Part shown: one piece after another, positions 7,595 through 14,300 of the stretch
How the letters are laid out: each line of letters begins with the position of its first letter
Position numbering within the stretch: position 1 is the first letter of the stretch
Source of the DNA: an uncultured Chlorobiota bacterium
Lineage (GTDB): Bacteria; Bacteroidota; Bacteroidia; Bacteroidales; JAADGE01
Direction: 5' to 3'
NCBI GenBank assembly: GCA_947311265.1
Contig: CAMZKQ010000201.1
Span: 1 to 14,300 of the forward strand
DNA: 14,300 bases
Notes under the pieces: model-generated
Told to the model about the DNA's origin: nothing
Databases searched by the model: none
The model's input: the letters and a program-made list of their open reading frames with translations, nothing else
Position numbers and translations under genes: made by a program

Positions 7595-8485
7595 ATGAGT
7601 GAACACAAAGCAGGATTTGTAAATATTATTGGCAACCCCAATACAGGAAAATCAACCTTAATGAACGTACTGGTTGGCGAAAAACTATCCATAATAACTT
7701 CAAAATCGCAGACCACACGCCACCGGATAATGGGCATTGTAAATGAAGACGATTTTCAAATTGTATATTCAGACACCCCAGGGGTGCTAGACCCCAAATA
7801 TAAATTACAGGAGTCGATGCTCAATTTTTCCAAATCGGCACTGAGCGATGCAGATGTAATCCTTTATGTTACAGACATTTATGAAACAATAGATAAAAAT
7901 ATTCGCTTTTTAGAAAAAGTACAAAAAACAGACATTCCAGTACTATTGGTGCTCAATAAAATTGACCTTTCGACACCTGAAAAATTGGACGAAATTATTG
8001 ATATCTGGAAAGATGTTCTACCCAAAGCAGAGATATTTCCCACCTCTGCCTTAGAAAAATTTAATACCGATAATCTTTTTACAAAGGTAAAGGAACTCTT
8101 ACCAGTTTCGCCCCCATTTTTTCCAAAAGACCAACTGACCGATAAAAGCGAACGCTTTTTTATTTCGGAAATAATAAGGGAAAAAATACTGATAAACTAC
8201 AAAAAAGAAATTCCTTACTCGGTAGAAATTGAAATTGAAGAGTTTAAAGAAACCGATGATTTAATTAAAATAGCAGGCATTATCTACGTTGAGCGAGATT
8301 CGCAAAAAGGAATAATTATTGGGCACAAGGGAGCTGCTCTAAAAAAAGTAAGCACACAGGCACGAAAAGACATTGAAACCTTTTTTGAGAAAAAAGTATT
8401 TATCCGCCTCTTTGTAAAAGTGGCAAAAGAATGGCGAAGCAAAAATTTCGATTTAAACAGGTTTGGATATAACATAAATAAATAA
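7595..8485 (+). CDS. era: Ribosome-assembly GTPase Era
   Basis: A 296-residue GTPase that binds the 3' end of 16S rRNA and helps 30S subunit maturation. G1 is GNPNTGKST (13-21), the switch I region contains SQTTRHRIMG (38-47), G3 is DTPG (60-63), G4 is NKID (121-124) and G5 is TSAL (150-153). The C-terminal KH domain has the GHKG loop (243-246) in the typical IIIGHKGAALKKVSTQAR setting, and ends with the usual VKVAKEWR segment. Length and domain order are standard for Era. The gene starts 65 nt after recQ with neither a clear promoter box nor a hairpin between them, and the transporter gene follows after only 8 nt. Co-transcription is likely. Confidence 0.97.
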   Translation: MSEHKAGFVNIIGNPNTGKSTLMNVLVGEKLSIITSKSQTTRHRIMGIVNEDDFQIVYSDTPGVLDPKYKLQESMLNFSKSALSDADVILYVTDIYETIDKNIRFLEKVQKTDIPVLLVLNKIDLSTPEKLDEIIDIWKDVLPKAEIFPTSALEKFNTDNLFTKVKELLPVSPPFFPKDQLTDKSERFFISEIIREKILINYKKEIPYSVEIEIEEFKETDDLIKIAGIIYVERDSQKGIIIGHKGAALKKVSTQARKDIETFFEKKVFIRLFVKVAKEWRSKNFDLNRFGYNINK

Positions 8486-8493
8486 ACACTAAG

Positions 8494-9975
8494 ATGGGCA
8501 ACTTAAAAAAAGTAATCAAATCCTACCCAAAAACCTTTTGGGTAGCTAATTTTATGGAACTCTTTGAGCGTTGGGCATGGTACGGGCTATTTGCCGTACT
8601 GGCACTCTACCTTACCGAATCCACCGACGAAGGAGCATTAGGATTTAGCTCCACACAAAAAGGAATGCTCATGGGAACAGTAACCTCCATACTCTACTTT
8701 TTGCCCATAATAACAGGGGCACTTGCCGACAAAGCAGGCTACAAAAAAACACTCATTTTAGCTTATACAATTCTTGCATCGGGCTATTTATTGATGGGGA
8801 TTTTTACACAATACTGGTCGGTTTACCTCGCTTTCTTATGGATTGCCGTAGGTGCAGCCATTTTTAAACCCGTAATATCAGCCACAATAACAAAAACCAC
8901 CACTGCCGAAAATTCCTCCATTGGTTTCGGGCTGTTTTACATGATTGTAAATATTGGCGGCTTCCTAGGCCCCGTATTTTCATCAAAATTAAGAGCCGCC
9001 TTTGGCTGGAATATTATTTTTGTAATGGCCGCATCGGCCATAATTATAAACATGATTATTGTCCTTTTCTTCTATACAGAGCCAGGAAAAGACGAAAATA
9101 AAAATGAACCCAAATTGAGCATTGGTGGAACAATAACACAATCCTTGAAAAATATTTGGGAAGCACTAAAAGACTTCCGACTATTAATTTTTCTTATAAT
9201 AATGACTGGATTCTGGACAATGTTCAACCAACTATTCTACACCCTACCCAGCTTCATCGCCCAGTGGGTAGATACCCCCGCACTCTATTCCAGCATCAAC
9301 GATATATCACCTTGGCTTGCAGAAGCCATCGGGAATAAAAAAACAGGGAACATTAGTGCAGAAATGCTTATCCAACTAGATTCTCTAAGCATAATTTTAC
9401 TACAAGTTTTAGTCTCCTCATTTGTGATGCGACTACGCCCAGTAAACTCAATAATTTCAGGCTTAGTAATAAACGCCATTGGGATAGGTTTGGCATTTGC
9501 CACACAGAACCCATTTTTTGTCGTCTTCGGGATATTTATTTTCGCCATAGGCGAAATGGCAGGTTCGCCCAAATTTACAGAGTATGTAGGCAGGATTGCC
9601 CCAAAAGGCAAAGAAGCCCTGTATATGGGCACCTCATTTCTGCCCGTTGCAGCAGGCAATTTCTTTACCGGATTTTTATCTGGTCCAGTGTACGAAAACA
9701 TGTCGGACAAGCCAGCACTTATACAACAAGAAGTCGCAAAACGTGGGCTTGAAATCCCCCAGATTTCAGAAACTTTCAGCCAAAATGACTACTTTGCAAA
9801 AGCCGCAGAGCTTATGGGAATGAAACAAATTGAGCTTACAGAATACCTTTGGAATAGCTACCAGCCACAAAATATATGGTACGTTTTTACGGCCATTGGG
9901 GCAGTAACGGCTATCGCCCTAATACTATATGATAAGCTAATGCTTAAAGACGATACAAAAAAAGCAAAAGGCTAA
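8494..9975 (+). CDS. POT/PTR family proton-coupled peptide transporter
   Basis: A 493-residue inner-membrane protein of the major facilitator superfamily, expected to import di- or tripeptides with protons. The first membrane helix carries the POT ExxER motif (E22, E25, R26, then WAWYG). A motif-A-like loop GALADKAGYKKT follows helix 2, and the second PTR signature appears as GLFYMIVNIGGFLGP. Many hydrophobic segments are spread along the length, which fits 12-14 helices. A long polar insert (about residues 255-300) lies after the hydrophobic block near 225-250. The gene starts 8 nt after era, so it is probably expressed with it. The substrate is inferred from the family and is not visible in the sequence. 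Confidence 0.87.
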   Translation: MGNLKKVIKSYPKTFWVANFMELFERWAWYGLFAVLALYLTESTDEGALGFSSTQKGMLMGTVTSILYFLPIITGALADKAGYKKTLILAYTILASGYLLMGIFTQYWSVYLAFLWIAVGAAIFKPVISATITKTTTAENSSIGFGLFYMIVNIGGFLGPVFSSKLRAAFGWNIIFVMAASAIIINMIIVLFFYTEPGKDENKNEPKLSIGGTITQSLKNIWEALKDFRLLIFLIIMTGFWTMFNQLFYTLPSFIAQWVDTPALYSSINDISPWLAEAIGNKKTGNISAEMLIQLDSLSIILLQVLVSSFVMRLRPVNSIISGLVINAIGIGLAFATQNPFFVVFGIFIFAIGEMAGSPKFTEYVGRIAPKGKEALYMGTSFLPVAAGNFFTGFLSGPVYENMSDKPALIQQEVAKRGLEIPQISETFSQNDYFAKAAELMGMKQIELTEYLWNSYQPQNIWYVFTAIGAVTAIALILYDKLMLKDDTKKAKG

Positions 9976-10003
9976 AAAAATTCAAGCCCAAATAGGATTT
10001 CCA

Positions 10004-10026
10004 TTACAAAAATTGTATTTTTGTAA
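10004..10026. promoter_or_regulatory. Inverted repeat overlapping a -7 promoter box
   Basis: Perfect 9-bp arms TTACAAAAA (10004-10012) and TTTTTGTAA (10018-10026) flank the five bases TTGTA. The box TATTTTTG (10016-10023) matches TAnnTTTG and lies inside the repeat. No good -33 element was found. If active, transcription would start a few bases before the ATG at 10033. The symmetry suggests an operator, but an A/T-only hairpin is also possible. Confidence 0.45.
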
Positions 10027-10032
10027 AAAAAA

Positions 10033-10569
10033 ATGATGGAAGAACAAAAACAGCGTACAAATATAGAAGCAGGCGAAGATACAGTAAAATATCATGCTGT
10101 AAAAGTAGGCTTCCTTGCCTTGGGGCGTGCCTTACAATCTGCATCGCATTTCGAAGACGAAATTAAAAAGGAAGTTTCGGCTTGGAACGAAGGCTTTACA
10201 TTTAGCATGGACGTACTGCCCAATGGCCCTAGCCTAGTGATGCGAAAAGAAAACCGAAGGCTAAAACTACTGGGGATAAAGAAAAAAGCAGATGCCGACC
10301 TTATCGTCGAAATAAAAAATATTTCAGCCGCCTTTCAGATGATAAGCATGCAAGCCGGAGCACACCATATTTACGCAAGGCATCAAATTTCCGTTACCGG
10401 AAATATCGCAGATTCCATGAAACTAATCCGTATGCTTTATATTATTGAAGGCTATTTATTCCCTAAGTTTCTGAATAAAAAAGTCCTGAAAAAATCGCCA
10501 AAAATGACCCTCAAAAAACACATCGGAAGGCTACATATTTATACCAAGGGTATGATTTTAGGGATGTAA
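10033..10569 (+). CDS. Conserved hypothetical protein, possible SCP2-like lipid-binding fold
   Basis: A 178-residue protein without signal peptide or membrane helix, so probably cytoplasmic. The middle (about 50-145) reads like the SCP2 sterol-carrier fold: a polar strand (GPSLVMRKENRR), then ADADLIVEIKNISAAFQMI, then a VTGNIADSMKLIRML helix and a YLFPKFL segment. Similar ADLVI-fkn-AAF and GDI-aM patterns occur in SCP2 domains. I recognise this from pattern only and would not assign a function. The C-terminal 30 residues are strongly basic (KKVLKKSPKMTLKKH), which could contact nucleic acid or membrane. Two adjacent ATGs (10033 and 10036) are possible starts. The gene stands alone, 57 nt after the transporter gene and 115 nt before the lipoprotein gene. 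Confidence 0.6.
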   Translation: MMEEQKQRTNIEAGEDTVKYHAVKVGFLALGRALQSASHFEDEIKKEVSAWNEGFTFSMDVLPNGPSLVMRKENRRLKLLGIKKKADADLIVEIKNISAAFQMISMQAGAHHIYARHQISVTGNIADSMKLIRMLYIIEGYLFPKFLNKKVLKKSPKMTLKKHIGRLHIYTKGMILGM

Positions 10570-10582
10570 GCACTTAGTGCTT
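10568..10582. terminator. Small palindrome at the 3' end of the SCP2-like gene
   Basis: The 15-bp sequence AAGCACTTAGTGCTT is a perfect palindrome around a central T and overlaps the stop codon. It can form a 6-bp stem with a 3-base loop. No clean T run follows, so a terminator role is only possible. Confidence 0.3.
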
Positions 10583-10684
10583 CTAATGTAGCTGTTGTTT
10601 CTTTAAGTGTTTGTTTTACAGTGAGTTATGAGATGAGGTCGGTAGTAAAAAAACATTAAACCGATATGAAAATACGAAGTTAAA

Positions 10685-11227
10685 ATGAATAAAACCCACT
10701 TATTAGTAGTCGTTTTGATAGCTCTACTTTTTTCCGCTTGCAACAAAGAAAAAGAAGAGCCAAGTTTTGATGGCTCACTTTCAGAAGTTATTAATGCCTA
10801 CAGAGTCGAAAAAGGATTGACTGAAATTAACATATCAACCGCCTTAACAGCAGTAGCTCAGGCACATGTAAAAGACCTCGCCGACAACCAACCAGATGGG
10901 GGCGAATGTAATCTGCACAGCTGGTCCGGAAAAGGTAGCTGGACAGCCTGTTGCTACACTAGCGACCATGCACAAGCACAGTGCATGTGGGATAAACCTA
11001 GGGAAATAACCGATTACCAAGGCAATGGATATGAAATAGCAGCATGGTCGAGCAATGAAATAACCGCCAATGAAGCACTGGCACTTTGGCAAAAAAGCGA
11101 AGGGCATCATAACGTCATCTTAAATAAAGACATCTGGGCAAACAATGATTGGAATGCAATAGGTGCTGCTATTTACAAAGGCTATGCAGTCGTTTGGTTT
11201 GGAAAAGAGGCAGATACAAGCAAATAA
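10685..11227 (+). CDS. CAP-domain (SCP/PR-1-like) lipoprotein
   Basis: A 180-residue exported lipoprotein. A short hydrophobic signal ends in the lipobox FSAC, with C19 as the likely lipidated residue, followed by a charged KEKEEPS spacer. The mature part (about 30-175) resembles a CAP domain: an N-terminal helix with INAYRVEKGL, H78 in NLHSW, GYEIAAW with E117, and a WQKSEGHHNVIL segment with E139 and H141/H142, then a final strand YAVVWFG. Candidate CAP cavity residues are H78, E117, E139 and H142. Four further cysteines (75, 89, 90, 100) lie around the CCYTSDHAQAQCMW stretch and may form disulfides in the periplasm. The biochemical role of bacterial CAP proteins is mostly unknown. mutL starts 3 nt downstream, so the two are probably co-transcribed. 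Confidence 0.82.
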   Translation: MNKTHLLVVVLIALLFSACNKEKEEPSFDGSLSEVINAYRVEKGLTEINISTALTAVAQAHVKDLADNQPDGGECNLHSWSGKGSWTACCYTSDHAQAQCMWDKPREITDYQGNGYEIAAWSSNEITANEALALWQKSEGHHNVILNKDIWANNDWNAIGAAIYKGYAVVWFGKEADTSK

Positions 11228-11230
11228 TTT

Positions 11231-13084
11231 ATGAGCGATATAATAGAACTACTCCCAGACTCCATTGCCAACCAAATCGCCGCAGGCGAAGTTATTCAGC
11301 GTCCTGCATCGGTTGTTAAAGAATTGATAGAGAATGCCGTAGATGCCGGAGCAACAGAAATTACTGTAAATATAAAAGATGCCGGAAAAACACTCATACA
11401 GGTAATAGATAACGGCAAAGGCATGAGCGAAACCGATGCCAGAATGGCATTTGAACGCCATGCCACATCAAAAATCCGTAAAGCAGAAGATTTATTTAAA
11501 ATTGATACCATGGGCTTTCGTGGCGAAGCATTGGCCTCTATCGCTGCTATTGCTACTGCCGAGCTAAAAACCTGTGCGGCAAACTCCGACATAGGTGTAC
11601 ACCTTATTATAAGCGGTTCGGAAATTGAACAGCAAGAAGTAATTTCTTGCCCAAAAGGCAGTAACTTTAGTATCCGTAATTTGTTTTTTAATATCCCTGC
11701 AAGGCGAAAATTTTTAAAAAAAGAAGCCACCGAATTTGCACATATCATAAGCGAATTTCAAAAAACGGCACTTACACAGCCCGAAATAAGTTTTACACTA
11801 CTCCACAACTCTACGACTATTTTCAAACTCCCTAAATCGGGCTTACGCCAAAGGATTACTGATATTTTTGGTAAGAAAATAAACAAACAGCTAGTGAGTG
11901 TAAACAGCGAAACAAGTATCCTTAACATTTACGGCTTTATTGGGCGACCAGAAGCCGCAAAGAAAAAACGAGGCGAGCAATATTTTTTTGTGAACAAACG
12001 CTACATGAAGCACCCCTACTTTCATAAAGCAATTACGCTAGCCTACGACCAATTGCTACGCCCGGGCTACTCACCACCCTATTTTTTATACTTCGATATT
12101 TCGCCAAGTAAAATTGACATAAATATCCACCCCCAAAAAACAGAAATAAAATTTACAGGAGAACCCGAGATTTTCCAGTTATTAAGGGCATCAATAAAAC
12201 AAACACTTGGCAAATTTAACATTGTAGATTCTATTGATTTTAACCAAGAAGGGGCTATCCATATCCCATATCTACACAAAAATACGCCAATAGTTGAACC
12301 AAAAATAAAAGTAGATACTAGCTACAACCCCTTCGAGCAAGAAGAGAAAAAGCAAGGCATATATGGTGCTGCAAATTATGGTAATTTCGAGCGTTTTGGG
12401 AAAAATAAAACCACCCGAGAAAAGCAAAATGATAAAAATTGGGATAAGTTATATGCAGGTTTCGACGCAGAAACGACAGCAACACATAGCCCACCCAAGC
12501 AACAAGAAATTGAACCAAAAACAAACTATTATGGCAAGTTTTTCCAGCTCCGCAATAAGTATATCATTACTTCGGTAAAATCGGGCTTGATGCTAATTGA
12601 CCAAAAAAGAGCACACGAACGTATCTTATTCGAGCAGTTTTTAACCGCCACAGAGGATAAAAATATACCATCGCAACAAACGCTTTACCCTGTAAATATT
12701 GAGCTTTCAGTAGCCGATTTTGCCTTACTTGAAAACCAACTAGAAGAACTGCATAAGGTGGGATTCGATATAAGTGTGTTTGGCAAGCAATCGGTAATCG
12801 TAAATGGAACACCCGCATTTTTGGATAATCCAAACGCACAAGAACTAATCATTAAATTAATACAAAACCTTAAAAATCAAACAAATAGCATTGATAATTC
12901 TAACGAAGAAATGGCTATGCTAATGGCAAAATCTGCTGCCCTTGGTTATGGAAAAAAATTAGAGCCACAAGAAATAACTGCACTTACCGATAGGCTATTT
13001 GCTTGCCAAAGCCCTAGATTTTCCCCACAAGGAAAAAAAGTAATTACAATTATTGATTTTGAGGATTTAGAAAAACTATTCTAG
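11231..13084 (+). CDS. mutL: DNA mismatch repair protein MutL
   Basis: A 617-residue GHKL ATPase that links mismatch recognition by MutS to strand removal. The N-terminal ATPase shows the IANQIAAGEV motif, KELIENAVDAG (catalytic E31, Mg ligand N35), DNGKGM (60-65) and GFRGEAL (95-101). A transducer domain follows to about residue 335, with the SKIDINIHPQKTEIKF segment. A poorly conserved polar linker (about 350-430) leads to the C-terminal dimerisation domain. There the usual nuclease motif DQHAxxE reads DQKRAHE (457-463), and the C-terminal CPHGRP-type motif reads SPQGKK after C592, so metal-dependent nicking may be absent or altered. The ATG at 11231 sits 3 nt after the lipoprotein stop. 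No separate promoter is visible. Confidence 0.96.
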   Translation: MSDIIELLPDSIANQIAAGEVIQRPASVVKELIENAVDAGATEITVNIKDAGKTLIQVIDNGKGMSETDARMAFERHATSKIRKAEDLFKIDTMGFRGEALASIAAIATAELKTCAANSDIGVHLIISGSEIEQQEVISCPKGSNFSIRNLFFNIPARRKFLKKEATEFAHIISEFQKTALTQPEISFTLLHNSTTIFKLPKSGLRQRITDIFGKKINKQLVSVNSETSILNIYGFIGRPEAAKKKRGEQYFFVNKRYMKHPYFHKAITLAYDQLLRPGYSPPYFLYFDISPSKIDINIHPQKTEIKFTGEPEIFQLLRASIKQTLGKFNIVDSIDFNQEGAIHIPYLHKNTPIVEPKIKVDTSYNPFEQEEKKQGIYGAANYGNFERFGKNKTTREKQNDKNWDKLYAGFDAETTATHSPPKQQEIEPKTNYYGKFFQLRNKYIITSVKSGLMLIDQKRAHERILFEQFLTATEDKNIPSQQTLYPVNIELSVADFALLENQLEELHKVGFDISVFGKQSVIVNGTPAFLDNPNAQELIIKLIQNLKNQTNSIDNSNEEMAMLMAKSAALGYGKKLEPQEITALTDRLFACQSPRFSPQGKKVITIIDFEDLEKLF

Positions 13085-13165
13085 CTATTTTACCACTAAC
13101 CCTACTTATATTTACTTTAAGAGTACAAAAAAACAATAAAATAAAAATAATTGAAAACTGTTTTA

Positions 13166-13173
13166 TACTTTTG
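13166..13173 (+). promoter_or_regulatory. -7 promoter box before the MscS-type channel gene
   Basis: TACTTTTG matches the Bacteroidota -7 consensus TAnnTTTG. It lies 41 bp before the ATG at 13215, which leaves a leader of about 35 nt. A TTG (13151-13153) upstream is only 12 bp away and badly spaced as a -33 element. The box overlaps the GTG at 13173, which argues against that codon as the start. Confidence 0.45.
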
Positions 13174-13214
13174 TGCTATTAACATTACCGATATTACCAA
13201 ATCCTTTAAATACA

Positions 13215-14273
13215 ATGACTGAATTTTTTGAAAAAACGTTTTATAACAATACTATTGCAGAATGGGCAATAGCCTTAGGCATTATGGCAGCTACATTTAT
13301 GCTTGCCAAAATCGTATTCTGGGTACTTAGCCAAGTGGTAAAAAAAGCCGCCGCCAAAACCAAAACTAAGCTCGACGATATAATTGTCGATATGGTCGAA
13401 GAACCCGTTGTATTTGCTATCTTGATTGCCGGATTTTGGTACAGTGTAGGCTACCTTAATACTACAGCAGGGGTCGATGACTTCACTCTAAAAGTCCTCT
13501 ATATACTAATAACATTTAATGTCGCATGGTTTATCGTGCGACTAATTGATGCCCTTTTGGTAGAGTACTTATCGCCATTAGTAGAAAAATCAGACTCCGA
13601 TTTGGACGACCAGCTATTGCCCGTTATCCGAAAAGTAATGAAAGCCGTTTTCTGGACGATTGCTATCGTTGTGGGCTTAAACAATGCAGGTTACGATGTC
13701 GGGGCACTTATTGCTGGGCTTGGTATTGGTGGCTTGGCATTTGCCATGGCGGCAAAAGATTCGGTGGCAAACCTCTTTGGTGGGATTACCGTTTTTACAG
13801 ACAAGCCCTTTGTAATTAACGACCGAATTAAAATTCTGGGCTTCGATGGCAGTGTAAAAGAAATAGGTATCCGAAGCACAAAACTAGTTACTCTTGAAGG
13901 GCGAAGAGTAACTATCCCCAACTCTGTTTTTATTGATAGTGCTATTGAAAATGTAACTTCCGAGCCATCTCGAAAAGTGCCTATGGCACTTGGACTAACC
14001 TACGATACTAGCCACGAAGATGTGGAAAAAGCACTAGAAATACTTAAAGGTATAGCCAAAACAAATACTAGCTTGGAAGAAAACCACGTGGCTATTTTTT
14101 CTGGTTTTGGCGACTTCTCCTTAAACATAACTTTTATATATTGGATAAAGCCCGGCGAAGATAATTTTGCAATACAAAATGTAATTAATTTTGAAATATT
14201 AAAGCAATTTAATGAAGCAAAACTAGACTTTGCTTTCCCAACCCAAACTATTATTACCGAAAAAGGCAGCTAG
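13215..14273 (+). CDS. MscS-family mechanosensitive ion channel
   Basis: A 352-residue inner-membrane channel of the small-conductance mechanosensitive family, which opens under membrane tension to release solutes after osmotic downshock. Hydrophobic helices lie at about 14-40, 62-80 and 94-118. The fourth runs into the pore helix, with the Gly/Ala-rich stretch GLGIGGLAFAMAAKDSVANL. The conserved beta domain follows (GGITVFTDKPF, then VKEIGIRSTKL and VTIPNSVF), then an alpha/beta cytoplasmic domain. The frame can be extended to a GTG at 13173, which would add 14 residues. I chose the ATG at 13215 because the GTG overlaps a promoter-like box and the extra residues look like translated leader. 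There is no cyclic-nucleotide or other added domain. Confidence 0.93.
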   Translation: MTEFFEKTFYNNTIAEWAIALGIMAATFMLAKIVFWVLSQVVKKAAAKTKTKLDDIIVDMVEEPVVFAILIAGFWYSVGYLNTTAGVDDFTLKVLYILITFNVAWFIVRLIDALLVEYLSPLVEKSDSDLDDQLLPVIRKVMKAVFWTIAIVVGLNNAGYDVGALIAGLGIGGLAFAMAAKDSVANLFGGITVFTDKPFVINDRIKILGFDGSVKEIGIRSTKLVTLEGRRVTIPNSVFIDSAIENVTSEPSRKVPMALGLTYDTSHEDVEKALEILKGIAKTNTSLEENHVAIFSGFGDFSLNITFIYWIKPGEDNFAIQNVINFEILKQFNEAKLDFAFPTQTIITEKGS

Positions 14274-14291
14274 AGTAAGCTCTATTTTTTT
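14271..14291 (+). terminator. Intrinsic terminator after the MscS-type gene
   Basis: Arms TAGAG (14271-14275) and CTCTA (14280-14284) flank the loop TAAG, followed at once by seven T (14285-14291). The hairpin overlaps the stop codon. The stem is short (5 bp), but the T tract is well placed. Confidence 0.55.
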
Positions 14292-14300
14292 AATAAAAAA

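Noticed and set aside
9156..9823. Open frames overlapping the transporter gene on both strands
   Set aside because: The transporter frame is complete with family motifs. The others have odd composition and no recognisable domain.
13111..13126. TACTTTAAGAGTA hairpin as the mutL terminator
   Set aside because: It has only four sure pairs plus a wobble and is followed by A rather than T, so it is too weak to call.

Overview
The window looks like a chromosome segment of an AT-rich member of the Bacteroidota. The pointers are a SprB-repeat surface protein with a type IX secretion (T9SS) type A sorting domain, several TAnnTTTG-type -7 promoter boxes, a lack of clear Shine-Dalgarno sites, and RecQ, KpsF and MutL proteins of the Bacteroidota type. 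I cannot name a genus. No tRNA, rRNA, CRISPR array, insertion sequence or integrase was seen.

Layout. (1) Positions 1-3863, plus strand: the 3' part of a very large secreted adhesin-like gene. The frame is open to the window edge, so the gene starts outside. It holds 16 SprB-like modules of 74-77 residues, arranged as two tandem copies of an eight-module super-unit of about 605 residues, then the T9SS C-terminal domain. (2) A strong hairpin (3892-3926) separates it from the convergent kpsF/kdsD-type arabinose-5-phosphate isomerase gene (minus strand, 5009-4038), which appears to start with TTG. (3) A 333-bp divergent intergenic region precedes recQ. (4) recQ, era and a POT-family peptide transporter gene follow on the plus strand with gaps of 65 and 8 nt and may form one transcription unit. 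(5) A 178-residue protein with possible SCP2-like character has its own promoter-like box buried in an inverted repeat. (6) A CAP-domain lipoprotein gene lies 3 nt upstream of mutL. (7) An MscS-type mechanosensitive channel gene, with its own -7 box and a hairpin/T-tract terminator, closes the window.

Most of the window is housekeeping: DNA repair (RecQ, MutL), ribosome assembly (Era), lipopolysaccharide precursor supply (KpsF), peptide uptake and osmotic safety. The unusual part is the adhesin. Its higher-order repeat architecture shows growth by duplication of a whole eight-module block rather than of single modules. I found no convincing sign of an undescribed multi-gene system. The most useful second looks are the adhesin super-repeat, the operator-like palindrome before the SCP2-like gene, and the non-canonical nuclease motifs of MutL.
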